A stretch of 32,570 bases of DNA from CAZPWQ01 sp964590495 (GCA_964590495.1 CAZPWQ010000027.1:1-32570), one strand, 5' to 3'. Shown: positions 7,186-15,047, counted from the first letter of the stretch. The notes: a model not told the origin generated them from the letters alone. A program made the numbers and translations.

Positions 7186-9045
7186 TTAAATGCCCTTAGG
7201 CTTTAGAACCAGACCTGAAAAAGGCTCCATCCAAATATGCTGTTCTTCACCTTCCCCGTGATGCCCGCCCCGGTTATTGCCTCCATAATATCCCGAATCA
7301 GAATTAAATATCAACCGGTAGTTTGCCCCTTTAAAGCAATCAAGGTAGTGATTATCTATTTTTTGATCCGAAAAATTTAATGCAAACAGCAGGTGATTTG
7401 CAGGATTTTCAGATTTTCTCAGAAATGCAAAAAACGCTGCCGTTCTGTGTCCCGCTTCTATCCACTCAAAACCATCGCTTTCGCGGTCAAGCTGATGTAA
7501 TGACTGTTCATTGATATAGAGCTTATTTAAATCATCCACCAATTTTTTAACACCCTGGTGTCGCTTGTGATCAAGAAGATACCAATGCAACCCCCGGTCT
7601 TCCGCCCATTCATTGGTTTCTGCGAATTCATCACCCATAAAAAGCAGTTTTTTTCCCGGATGACCGTACATATAAGTGAAAAGAAGGCGCAGGTTGGCAA
7701 ATTGTTCTTTTTCACTACCCGGACTTTTCCACACCAGTGGTTTTTTGAGATGTACTACCTCGTCGTGCGACAACGGAAGTACGAAATTTTCAGAAAAGTT
7801 GTACATCATCGGGAAGGTGATCTTGTTAGGATCCTGCCTTCGAGCTTTCCGGTCTTTCTTTATATACTCCAGGGTATCATTCATCCATCCCATATTCCAT
7901 TTATAGTCAAAACCCAAACCATCATTATGAACGGGTTTGGTGACGCCGGGCCAGGAGGTTGATTCTTCAGCGAAGGTTAGTATACCGGGAAATTTGCGGT
8001 GAATGATCGTATTAAAATCCCTGAGAAGTTTAATTGCTTCCAGATTTTCATTGCCGCCGTATTTATTTGGTGACCATTCCCCGTGCTTTTTGGAATAATC
8101 GTGGTAAAGCATTGAAGCAACCGCATCCACCCGCAATCCGTCGATATGAAATTCTTCACACCAGAAATGTGCATTCGAAAGTAAAAAATTACAGACACCC
8201 GCTTTGCTATAGTCAAAAATGTGCGTGCCCCAGTCTTTTTGTTCACGCCGCAGCGGATCTTTATGCTCGTAAAGCGGAGTGCTGTCAAACATCTGGAGCC
8301 CGTATTCATCTTTTGGAAAATGGCCCGGCACCCAGTCCATTATAATGCCGATTCCATTTTTGTGGCACTCATCTACGAAATACATAAAATCTTTGGGCTC
8401 ACCGAACCGGCTGGTCGGCGCAAAATAACCGGTTATCTGGTACCCCCAGGAGGGATCAAAGGGATGTTCGGCCACAGGCATGAGTTCGATATGGGTAAAT
8501 CCTGCAGATTTTATATAAGGGATAAGCTCATGTACAAGTTCGCGATAGGTGAGATACTCGTCGTTATTTTCTCCCTTTCTTTTCCAGGAACCGATATGTA
8601 TTTCATAGATCGAAATCGGCTGCCGGTACGACTGGATATCCCCGCGCTCTTTCATCCATTGGTCATCGTCCCACTCATACTCGCTAAGATCATATACCAG
8701 AGAAGCACTTTTAGGACGCACCTCCATCACATGTGCGTAAGGATCCGATTTTAAAAAAGGCGGAGCGTCTTCGGCCGTCTTCAGTTCATATTTATATAAA
8801 GCCCAATGTTCGATGCCCGGCACAAAGGTTGCCCAGATGCCGGTCTCATCATCTTTCTGCATGGGATTTTCACGGCCATCCCAGTTATTGAATTCGCCGA
8901 CCACGCTTACGCTGTGGGCGTTCGGTGCCCACACGGCAAAATGTGCGCCTTCATCTGTGAGATGTGACCCCAGCTTTTGATAGGCGGTGTGATGGACTCC
9001 TTCCTGCCAAGTCTCTTTTTCCTTCTCTGTAAATATAGATTTCAC
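7186..9045 (-). CDS. glgB: 1,4-alpha-glucan (glycogen) branching enzyme
   Basis: Makes the alpha-1,6 branches of glycogen by cutting and re-joining alpha-1,4 chains. The 619-aa cytoplasmic enzyme has a CBM48 domain (about 20-120, with AVWAPNAHSVSVVGEFNNWDG), then the GH13 barrel (about 145-500): ELMPVAEHPFDPSWGYQ, nucleophile Asp307 in DGLRVDAV, acid/base Glu360 in FAEEST and the third acidic site in LPLSHDEVVH, then a C-terminal beta domain. All catalytic residues are present. The extra N1 domain of E. coli GlgB (728 aa) is absent, as in many short GlgB. The start is GTG at 9043-9045; the ATG just upstream (ATGTGA) is out of frame and closed at once. It reads in the same direction as the ComA/GT5 run, 128 bp upstream of the comA start, and the GT5-like protein nearby suggests a loose glycogen link. 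glgC, a full glgA and glgP are not in the window. Confidence 0.96.
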   Translation of the reverse strand: MKSIFTEKEKETWQEGVHHTAYQKLGSHLTDEGAHFAVWAPNAHSVSVVGEFNNWDGRENPMQKDDETGIWATFVPGIEHWALYKYELKTAEDAPPFLKSDPYAHVMEVRPKSASLVYDLSEYEWDDDQWMKERGDIQSYRQPISIYEIHIGSWKRKGENNDEYLTYRELVHELIPYIKSAGFTHIELMPVAEHPFDPSWGYQITGYFAPTSRFGEPKDFMYFVDECHKNGIGIIMDWVPGHFPKDEYGLQMFDSTPLYEHKDPLRREQKDWGTHIFDYSKAGVCNFLLSNAHFWCEEFHIDGLRVDAVASMLYHDYSKKHGEWSPNKYGGNENLEAIKLLRDFNTIIHRKFPGILTFAEESTSWPGVTKPVHNDGLGFDYKWNMGWMNDTLEYIKKDRKARRQDPNKITFPMMYNFSENFVLPLSHDEVVHLKKPLVWKSPGSEKEQFANLRLLFTYMYGHPGKKLLFMGDEFAETNEWAEDRGLHWYLLDHKRHQGVKKLVDDLNKLYINEQSLHQLDRESDGFEWIEAGHRTAAFFAFLRKSENPANHLLFALNFSDQKIDNHYLDCFKGANYRLIFNSDSGYYGGNNRGGHHGEGEEQHIWMEPFSGLVLKPKGI

Positions 9046-9351
9046 ATACCTGGATTTGGTTATTGTGAACTGTCAAAGTAACGGTTTGATAAAAAGAGAC
9101 GAAATAAAACTTTTCCTGACGAAGATTTTGAATCTTAGTCCAAAGAAATATTGATCAAACCTGCAATAAACCATGAAACAATTTCCTCTTTCATTCGTAA
9201 TAAAAAAAGGTTCAAATAAGTGGGTTTCAACAAGCGGACTTACAAAGTAGATTACTCCTGCACTTGTTGGATTCACTGTTAAATATATATCGTAGCAAGA
9301 GCTTCGGACTGACGTTCGAAGCTCTTGTTTTTGATACTTATCCGTCACTCA
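9046..9351. other. 306-bp gene-free gap between gdhA and glgB
   Basis: It holds the strong hairpin at 9296-9327 near the gdhA end and otherwise AT-rich sequence. A 91-codon reading frame on the minus strand spans it, but it runs through the hairpin and has no recognisable domain, so I do not call it. The leader of glgB (about 230 nt) shows no riboswitch that I recognise. Confidence 0.6.
9296..9332. terminator. Hairpin after glutamate dehydrogenase
   Basis: A perfect 11-bp stem, CAAGAGCTTCG (9296-9306) with CGAAGCTCTTG (9317-9327) and a 10-nt loop, lies 24 bp past the gdhA stop. The T-run (five T at 9328-9332) follows on the plus strand; on the minus strand, where gdhA is read, the hairpin is preceded by A5 rather than followed by T. 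It probably still protects or ends the gdhA transcript. Confidence 0.5.
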
Positions 9352-10755
9352 TTATGGAAAGATACCCATCTGTTCGTAAATAACCCCCACTTTCTCAATA
9401 GAACTTAGAAATGCAGCTGTCCGGAGATCAATATCATGCTTCTTGCGCAGGCTGTTTACTTCCTCATATGCTACAATCATGGTTTCCTCCAGTCCTGAAT
9501 CAACCAGGTCATATTCATCTGCACCACTGGCCAGCTTGGTCATTTCTGCTTCTGTAAATGTCCGGTCCGAAATATTTTCGATCACATTCAATATTTTCCG
9601 ATAGCTGCTTTCTTCAAAACGTTTCTCCATACGTCCGAAACGTACATGAGACAAGTTTTTGAGCCATTCAAAATAAGAAACCGTCACACCCCCGGCATTC
9701 AGATAATTATCCGGAATAATTATAACTCCCTTTTCCTTTAAGATTTTATGTGCTTCGGAGGTAGTTGGGCCATTTGCCGCTTCCCCAATAATTTTAGCTT
9801 TTATACCGGGTGCATTCCGTTCGTTAATCTGGTTTTCGAGAGCAGCAGGAATCAGAATATCACACTCCGCTTCCAATACTGTAGTGTTTGATTTCAATTC
9901 TTCCGTATTTTCAAAGCCGATGATGCTTTCCGTTTCCTTCCGGTATTCCATCAGTTTTTCCAGATCAATGCCATCGGCATCATAAATCGATCCCTCAATC
10001 TCTGCCACGCCCACCAATATTGCTCCGCCTTCGGTCAGGTATTTGGCAGCATGGTAACCGACATTACCCAACCCTTGTACAATAAATGTTTTGCCCTCCA
10101 ATCCAACCTCAAGATCCAGTTCCTTCATATCTTCCTTGTTTTTACACGCTTCGCGAATTCCAAAATATACTCCACGTCCGGTAGCTTCGGTACGCCCGCG
10201 AATACCAGCCTGCGGGATCGGTTTTCCGGTCACACATCCTTCGGCATTAAGATCACCTTTAAGCTGGCGATAGGTATCCAGGATCCACGCCATCTCTCTT
10301 TCACCGGTACCGTAATCAGGTGCCGGGACATCTGTTCCCGGGCCTATAAAATCCTTTTTGATGAGTTCATAAGTATAACGCCGTGTAATTCGCTCAAGTT
10401 CACGATCCGAGAATTCTTTTTTGTCAATTTTAATACCTCCCTTTGCGCCGCCGAAAGGCACGTCCACAACGGCACACTTGTAGGTCATAAGCGCAGCCAG
10501 GGCCATGGTCTCATCTTCATTAACCGTCAGGCTGAAACGGATACCTCCCTTTGTTGGCAGCTTATGATGACTGTGTTCAACCCTCCAGCCATGAATTACT
10601 TCTATTGAGCGATCATCACGCTCTATCGGAAAGGTGACGTGATACACATTATTGCAAATTTTAATTTGATTGAGTAACCCTTTGTTGAATCTTGAATATT
10701 GGGCAGCGATATCAAAAGCCTTATTAACCTGGTCAAAAAATTTATAGTCAGACAT
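9352..10755 (-). CDS. gdhA: Glutamate dehydrogenase (Glu/Leu/Phe/Val dehydrogenase family)
   Basis: Interconverts glutamate with 2-oxoglutarate and ammonia using NAD(P). With the ATG at 10753-10755 the protein is 467 aa and begins MSDYKFFDQVNKAFD. A TTG eight codons upstream (10779) would extend it to 475 aa, but ATG is the more natural start. Motifs run in family order: KGGIRFS substrate region, catalytic-lysine motif VPFGGAKGGI, PAPDYGTGEREMAWI, the dinucleotide fold FIVQGLGNVGYHAA, AALENQI, and NAGGVTVSYFEW near the end. No key residue appears missing. NAD versus NADP preference cannot be read safely. The gene seems monocistronic: 110 bp separate it from the phosphoesterase gene upstream, and a hairpin follows it. 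Confidence 0.95.
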   Translation of the reverse strand: MSDYKFFDQVNKAFDIAAQYSRFNKGLLNQIKICNNVYHVTFPIERDDRSIEVIHGWRVEHSHHKLPTKGGIRFSLTVNEDETMALAALMTYKCAVVDVPFGGAKGGIKIDKKEFSDRELERITRRYTYELIKKDFIGPGTDVPAPDYGTGEREMAWILDTYRQLKGDLNAEGCVTGKPIPQAGIRGRTEATGRGVYFGIREACKNKEDMKELDLEVGLEGKTFIVQGLGNVGYHAAKYLTEGGAILVGVAEIEGSIYDADGIDLEKLMEYRKETESIIGFENTEELKSNTTVLEAECDILIPAALENQINERNAPGIKAKIIGEAANGPTTSEAHKILKEKGVIIIPDNYLNAGGVTVSYFEWLKNLSHVRFGRMEKRFEESSYRKILNVIENISDRTFTEAEMTKLASGADEYDLVDSGLEETMIVAYEEVNSLRKKHDIDLRTAAFLSSIEKVGVIYEQMGIFP

Positions 10756-10865
10756 ATGTAAATATTCGTTGGAGGCCAAAGATTAATTTCCCGTTATTTC
10801 ATAAAGAGACAATCGGGATATTATTGGAGAGTGTCAATACATGATAGCTTCTATCTGTTCACAAT

Positions 10866-11372
10866 CTATTTGAAAACTGCAGAATATATCTTTTTCCAAT
10901 CTTTCGGTTTGCCTTCGGTTTTAACCAGTCGAACAAAATTTGCTGTAAATCTCATCTGGTATTCCCGTTCCATGAGATTCAGTATTCGCTCTTTATCTTT
11001 TCTGGACATATCCCCGTACATCAGACTCAAATGGGGCATGTAAACTTCAGACTCGTCCATGTTAAAAAGCCTGCATGCCAATCTTCGTGCCGATCCTAAT
11101 TCCTTGCTTTTTTCGACGCGAACAAAAATGGACTGATAAAATGAATCTCCGCTATCCGCTCTTGTCAGCAGTAATTCAAGCGGTTGCAGTGAGGTTGCCA
11201 GTGTGTCGGTGAGTTGAATAAGTTCTGTCTCTCCATACCTGAGATTACCCAGGAGGGTCACATGAGGCTCAAACATAGGTGTATTATACTTCTTGCTGAG
11301 ATTCTGAATTCGTTCCTGTAATCGATAGGCGATGTTCCCATCCGGTTCCAGCCATAATGAATATTTTGACAT
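10866..11372 (-). CDS. 2H phosphoesterase, cyclic phosphodiesterase-like
   Basis: The 168-aa protein has the two histidine motifs of the 2H superfamily: PHVTL (His37, Thr39) and PHLSL (His114, Ser116). Their spacing suits the compact two-lobe fold of the cyclic nucleotide phosphodiesterase/2'-5' RNA ligase group. These enzymes open 2',3'-cyclic phosphates of nucleotides, RNA ends or ADP-ribose. The MSKYSLWLEPDG start and the PHVTLLG context look closest to the plant/yeast CPDase branch. No RNA-repair or tRNA-splicing partner lies beside it, so its real substrate is unknown. ATG start at 11372. A dispersed repeat sits just upstream (11411-11462). Confidence 0.8.
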   Translation of the reverse strand: MSKYSLWLEPDGNIAYRLQERIQNLSKKYNTPMFEPHVTLLGNLRYGETELIQLTDTLATSLQPLELLLTRADSGDSFYQSIFVRVEKSKELGSARRLACRLFNMDESEVYMPHLSLMYGDMSRKDKERILNLMEREYQMRFTANFVRLVKTEGKPKDWKKIYSAVFK

Positions 11373-11410
11373 AAAGTTTTTTCTCTGCTTTTAGTTATTA
11401 GCTATCAATG

Positions 11411-11462
11411 TAAGTCTTCGACTACATCCCGCAAACCCGGCGGGATTGCGCTCAGACTGACG
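11411..11462. repeat. Dispersed intergenic repeat with internal hairpin
   Basis: Reads GTCTTCGAC near 11414 and GCTCAGACTGAC at its right end, the same edge motifs as the copies at 10-31 and 32406-32570. Between them ATCCCGC (11426-11432) and GCGGGAT (11440-11446) form a stem. It lies between the phosphoesterase and thioredoxin-like genes. Confidence 0.5.
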
Positions 11463-11564
11463 GGGGAGGAGTTATTGATGGGTTCCCTCCAATGATTCAA
11501 AGGCCGAATATCTATGGCCGGTAATTTAACCGTACACAATGTGTTAAAATATAGTACCGGGAGG

Positions 11565-12791
11565 TTACAATCCCGCCTTTTTAACAGCATCACGCAACGT
11601 GCTTTCAGGCTGATAACCAAGCAGATGAGAACTGATCTTTCCCTCGCGGTCAATGATATATACCGATGGTATTGTAGTAATGTTAAATCGCGAAGCTACC
11701 TCCTGATTCAGATCTGCCAGGTTCGTGAACGTATAATTATTGTGATCCATGTAGCTGTCAACGGTCTCCTCATCTTCACTGTTTATTCCGAGAACAACCA
11801 ATCCCTCATCCTGCATGTTTTCGTGAAGTTTTTGCAGGTGAGGATGGGCCTCCCGGCAGGGGCCGCACCAGGTAGCCCAAAAATCGAGTATAATTACCCT
11901 GCCCTGCAGCGATTCCAGACTGACTGAATCCCCCGCGAAACTCTCCAGCTCAAAACCAGGAGCCTTTCTGCCGACCAGTTCATTTTGATCTCCCTCACGG
12001 AATTCTGATGCACTGAATTCATCTACTTCCGTGGCCTCCACTGGCGGTGTGTAGGCGAACAGAGCATCTTCGAAATCCGGTGACAAATTAAAACTGTGTA
12101 ATCTCACAGTTTGGAGCATCGTCATTTTTCCGTTGGGAGAAGCGGCACTTGTTGAAATCTGCACATCCTGTCGCAATACAATGTGGGAATCTTTATCTAC
12201 AAGATATTTCGTCGGAGAAATCCTGGCATTGCTCCTTCCAGGATCTGTTTCGTACTCCACTTCAATTTTATATGCTTCCTTTGTATTCCCGTCTTCAAGT
12301 GTTATAGTTTCTTCACCTAAAAGCCTCGCCTCCTTCAATCCCCGGGTGATAGTCTCATAAGAATTGGTAAAACGTTCACCGATACCCACAAAATCTGAAG
12401 AAGCCGACATACCTCTTCCCTGACCTCCACCCGCCTGAAAGAGCGCAGATTCACGCCTGGTATATTCATCCAGCGAGGGGATATAGGTCCACGTAGTACT
12501 GCCATCGGAGACCAGCGTCAAATCATAGCTATCTCCCGAAACTTCGATGCGCATGTTTCCTGGTTTCTTGCGGGCAAAATAGACGTTAAATTTTCTGTTT
12601 TGATCCTGGTTTCCCGCAATCACCTGGGATGCTATTTCCCCTTCCAGTTCAAATGTTTCCAGCTGACTATAATGTTCAGAAACGTTTTCCAGTACACGCA
12701 CTGCTTCTTCTGAATGCTCGATTTCGGAACTGCAGCTGAAACCTATGACAGCTGCAATAAATAAGGCGGCAATCCTATAAAAATTTGTCAT
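11565..12791 (-). CDS. Envelope TlpA-like thioredoxin fused to a LolA/DUF2092-like domain
   Basis: The 408-aa protein has an N-terminal hydrophobic segment ending at Cys20 (IGFSCSSE), a loose lipobox, so it is probably a lipoprotein or at least exported. Residues about 30-250 form a beta-rich domain resembling DUF2092/LolA-type lipid-binding folds (MRIEVSGDSYDLTLVSDG, TWTYIPSLDEYTRR). From about 272 it is a thioredoxin-fold TlpA/ResA-type domain: GRKAPGFELESF, FWATWCGPC with redox cysteines 309 and 312, and cis-proline Pro375 in TTIPSVY. Such proteins reduce or oxidise thiols outside the cytoplasm, for example in cytochrome c maturation. Joining this to a LolA-like front half suggests redox work on or near lipid or lipoprotein cargo, which is inference. 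ATG start at 12791; no partner gene is adjacent. Confidence 0.85.
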   Translation of the reverse strand: MTNFYRIAALFIAAVIGFSCSSEIEHSEEAVRVLENVSEHYSQLETFELEGEIASQVIAGNQDQNRKFNVYFARKKPGNMRIEVSGDSYDLTLVSDGSTTWTYIPSLDEYTRRESALFQAGGGQGRGMSASSDFVGIGERFTNSYETITRGLKEARLLGEETITLEDGNTKEAYKIEVEYETDPGRSNARISPTKYLVDKDSHIVLRQDVQISTSAASPNGKMTMLQTVRLHSFNLSPDFEDALFAYTPPVEATEVDEFSASEFREGDQNELVGRKAPGFELESFAGDSVSLESLQGRVIILDFWATWCGPCREAHPHLQKLHENMQDEGLVVLGINSEDEETVDSYMDHNNYTFTNLADLNQEVASRFNITTIPSVYIIDREGKISSHLLGYQPESTLRDAVKKAGL

Positions 12792-12866
12792 TGCAAATCA
12801 TTCATGATCTTTTCATTGAATTTAAAAATAAAAAATCCGCAGGCAGATTAATAAGAATAAATTATT

Positions 12867-12955
12867 AGCTAGGGAATTCATTCCCTAGCTCCCGACTGCG
12901 ACCCATCGGACGGCATCCGCCGGTGGTCGGACATGACCCCCAGCCGGATGAGTGA
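12867..12955. repeat. Palindromic repeats upstream of the orphan secreted protein
   Basis: AGCTAGGGAA (12867-12876) and TTCCCTAGCT (12881-12890) form a perfect 10-bp stem with a TTCA loop. A GC-rich block follows with CCCATCGGACGGC, a motif repeated at 13818-13831, and partial inverted matches. It lies between the divergent genes at 12791 and 13047, and its base composition is clearly higher in GC than its surroundings. Confidence 0.55.
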
Positions 12956-13046
12956 ATCATTACTAGCATGATAATGTTATAGCTTAAATACACAGAAAAA
13001 GGTTTATTGAACCATATACCGTTATTCTTAACTAATCCGCCCCGTT

Positions 13047-13487
13047 ATGAAACTACAATTGAATTACAAAATATCAGGCTTGACTACGCTGTTGATATTA
13101 CTGGTAATAAGTAGTCCGGTTTTTGCTCAGGCAGATGATCCTGTTAATGAAGAGACTCAACAATACGAGGAACTGGTGAAATTCCGCACGAATTATACCA
13201 TTGAGCAGCAGGAAGAATCTTCCGATAAATTTGATGAAACTCTCAGAGGTATTGGCACTGAAACTCCCGGAGATGTCTTTTTGGCGGACTTAACAGTTAC
13301 AGTCGATCCCAATAAACTTCGGGAAGCGGCTCTAAACGAATCTGATGTGGAAGAACAACTGGCAGTTGGCGATTACGGAGCCGCTGAGTACCAGGATCTC
13401 TTTTCAGAAGAAGGTGAAGGTAGCTCCGGGTTCACGTTCGGGAGTTCTTCAGGACATTGTCCACCCGGTGCGGGCATCAATTTTTGA
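13047..13487 (+). CDS. Small acidic secreted protein, function unknown
   Basis: The 146-aa protein has a convincing signal peptide (about residues 1-27; LLILLVISSPVFA then QADDP). The mature part is strongly acidic (many Glu/Asp, NEETQQYEELVKF, EEQLAVGDYGAAEYQDLFSEE) and ends in a Ser/Gly stretch and the short tail GHCPPGAGINF with its only cysteine. I recognise no domain. It is the only plus-strand gene between 57 and 26792 and is enclosed by hairpin-rich repeats on both sides. ATG at 13047. The clear signal peptide and sensible composition argue that it is real. It could be strain-specific; no mobile gene is attached. Confidence 0.7.
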   Translation: MKLQLNYKISGLTTLLILLVISSPVFAQADDPVNEETQQYEELVKFRTNYTIEQQEESSDKFDETLRGIGTETPGDVFLADLTVTVDPNKLREAALNESDVEEQLAVGDYGAAEYQDLFSEEGEGSSGFTFGSSSGHCPPGAGINF

Positions 13488-13854
13488 ACAAGGACTCTCG
13501 TTCGTGAATTTTTGCTGAAATCTTTGACCCATCCTCCGGCTCCTTCCCTATCCCGCAGAACCACGGGACAAGGAAGGAGTGACTCTTTCCATAGAAATAC
13601 CTTTTTCCGGCAACCAGCCAATTTCAGTAGTTGTAGGCCATCGTGAAGGTGGTCTATATCTTTAAATTAAAAGTCCCTCCTTGTTTTGCTGTGGTTCTTC
13701 AGTCCCGACGGTTCGGGAGGAGGGATTTAGGGTGGGTCGGCTGCAAGGAATGTGAGTTTGCTGGTAATCGAAAAATAGACCCTCGCTTTCTTATCCCGGA
13801 TGAATTGCTCCTTCTTACCCATCGGACGGCAAGTTCAGCCGTCGGCTGGGTGGG
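13488..13854. repeat. Gene-free stretch filled with hairpin repeats
   Basis: At least three hairpins are packed here. The 16-bp arms 13540-13555 and 13564-13579 differ at only two positions, both compatible with G-U pairs. TCCCGA-CGGT-TCGGGA lies at 13703-13718, inside wider arms TCCCTCCT (13674-13681) and AGGAGGGA (13718-13725). ACCCATCGGACGGC (13818-13831) pairs with 13839-13852, 12 of 14. GTGGTTCT-, CCCTCC- and GGGTGGGTC-like words recur between them, pointing to degraded copies of one repeat family. The last hairpin abuts the recR stop and may end that transcript. I see no gene. Confidence 0.65.
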
Positions 13855-14463
13855 TCAAAAAGTATTTCGGCTGGCAAATGCACGGCTGAGGGTGGCTTCG
13901 TCAATAAACTCAAGCTCGGTGCCCATCGGTATGCCGTAGGCAATACGGGTGACTTTGACCTCTTCATAAGGTTTCAGCAGCTTATTTATGTAGTAGGCTG
14001 TGGCCTCCCCTTCGGAATCGGGATTGAGAGCCAGAATAATTTCTTCGATGGGCTCCCCTTCATCATTGATCCGTTGCATCAGTTCCTTAATACGAACATC
14101 GTCGGGACCTATATTGTCGAGCGGGGAGATCACTCCTCCCAACACATGGTATCTTCCCCTGAATTCGTTGGTTTTTTCGATGAGGAAAACATCCTGCGAC
14201 TCTTCGACGACACATATTTGTCCCGGCTGTCGTTTTACATTGTCACAGATAGAACATGGATTGTTATCACTGATGACCCCGCATGACGAACAGCGCGTGA
14301 TCGACTTTTTGAGGTCCACCAAGGCGTTGGCCAGCTTCATTACAAATTCGTCGTTTTGTTTGAGCAGGTAAAGGGCAATACGCCGGGCCGATTTTCGTCC
14401 GGTCCCCGGCAGCCTGGCCAGCTGTTCGATGGCCCGTTCAAGTATTTCAGAAGTTCCTTCCAT
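13855..14463 (-). CDS. recR: Recombination protein RecR
   Basis: Works with RecF/RecO to load RecA at single-stranded gaps. The 202-aa length is normal. Domains in order: helix-hairpin-helix near the N-terminus (LARLPGTGRKSARRIALYLL), a four-cysteine zinc site (CSSC and CSIC around residues 57-73), the Toprim domain (ICVVEESQDVFLIEKTNEFRG onward, with LNPDSEGEATAYYI) and a Walker B-like C-terminal segment (VTRIAYGIPMGTELEFID). All expected motifs are present. ATG at 14463. It follows ybaB and dnaX in the order dnaX-ybaB-recR, conserved in many bacteria. An AT-rich inverted repeat fills the 84-bp gap to ybaB and a GC-rich hairpin starts at its stop codon. Confidence 0.97.
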   Translation of the reverse strand: MEGTSEILERAIEQLARLPGTGRKSARRIALYLLKQNDEFVMKLANALVDLKKSITRCSSCGVISDNNPCSICDNVKRQPGQICVVEESQDVFLIEKTNEFRGRYHVLGGVISPLDNIGPDDVRIKELMQRINDEGEPIEEIILALNPDSEGEATAYYINKLLKPYEEVKVTRIAYGIPMGTELEFIDEATLSRAFASRNTF

Positions 14464-14475
14464 AGGGTAATTTTA

Positions 14476-14545
14476 AATTTTGAATGTTGAATGTTGAATT
14501 AAACATTCAAGTCAATTCAACATTTAAAACTTAACATTCAAAATT
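14476..14545. repeat. AT-rich inverted repeat between ybaB and recR
   Basis: The left arm starts AATTTTGAATGTTGAATG at 14476 and the right arm ends in CATTCAAAATT at 14545; the outer 11 bases are perfectly complementary, and GTTGAATT/AATTCAAC pair further in. It occupies nearly the whole gap, so it is transcribed within the dnaX-ybaB-recR unit and would fold in the mRNA. Confidence 0.55.
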
Positions 14546-14547
14546 GG

Positions 14548-14892
14548 TTACATGCCCAGTTTGCTGAGATCCATACCGGGAAGTCCGCCGCCGGGCAGTA
14601 TATTTTTGTAAGTGTCCTGCATCTTTTCCTGGGCTGCTTCCTCGGCTTTATCCAGGGCCTTGTTGACACCGGCAACCACCAAGTCTTCCAGCATCTCGGC
14701 ATCATCTGAGTCGATGACATCCTCATCGAGCTTTATGCTTAAAACTTTTCGCTTGCCGTTGGCTCTTACCTTTACCATGCCGCCGCCGGCTTCAGCTTCA
14801 ATTTCCAGCTTTTCGAGTTCTTTCTGTGCTTCTTCTACTTTTGATTGCAGTTCGGAAAACTTCCCGAACATATCGGCCATATTCTGATTCAT
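14548..14892 (-). CDS. ybaB: YbaB/EbfC family nucleoid-associated protein
   Basis: A small DNA-binding dimer thought to organise the nucleoid. The 114-aa length is typical. The N-terminal helix (MADMFGKFSELQSKVEEAQKE) leads into the beta core EAGGGMVKVRANGKRKVLSIKLDEDV, the family signature, followed by the C-terminal helix (MLEDLVVAGVNKALDKAEEAAQEKM) and a Gly/Pro-rich tail. ATG at 14892. It lies between dnaX and recR, as in many genomes, 155 bp after the dnaX stop; that gap holds three tandem hairpin repeats. Confidence 0.95.
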   Translation of the reverse strand: MNQNMADMFGKFSELQSKVEEAQKELEKLEIEAEAGGGMVKVRANGKRKVLSIKLDEDVIDSDDAEMLEDLVVAGVNKALDKAEEAAQEKMQDTYKNILPGGGLPGMDLSKLGM

Positions 14893-14932
14893 TGTAATCG
14901 GGGTTTAGGTTTAAGATTCAATATCTGCGAGC

Positions 14933-15037
14933 GGGAGCGGATCTCCCTTGGGGCTGTATTTTAAAAATGGGAGTGGAACTCCCTTGAAGCTGTATTTGAG
15001 ACCGGGAGTGAAACTCCCTTGTAGCTTTGAATTTCAG
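14933..15037. repeat. Three tandem ~36-bp repeats, each with a GGGAG hairpin
   Basis: GGGAG-N5-CTCCC occurs at 14933-14947, 14969-14983 and 15004-15018, with periods of 36 and 35 bp. Each is followed by CTTGnnGCT and then a TGTATTT-like word (TTTGAATTT in the last copy), so the whole unit is repeated, not just the stem. It fills the dnaX-ybaB gap, within the probable common transcript. There are no unique spacers, so it is not a CRISPR array. Confidence 0.75.
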
Positions 15038-15047
15038 ATACAAATTT

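Noticed and set aside
9073..9348. 91-codon minus-strand frame between gdhA and glgB
   Set aside because: It runs through the perfect hairpin at 9296-9327, shows no domain or signal peptide, and its codon makeup (many Phe, Ile, Tyr, Ser) looks like translated AT-rich spacer.
13643..13939. 98-codon plus-strand frame overlapping the recR 3' end
   Set aside because: Built mostly from the hairpin repeats and antisense to recR; composition is not protein-like.
14933..15037. CRISPR array
   Set aside because: The repeat unit makes up the whole period and there are no unique spacers or cas genes; it is a simple tandem repeat.
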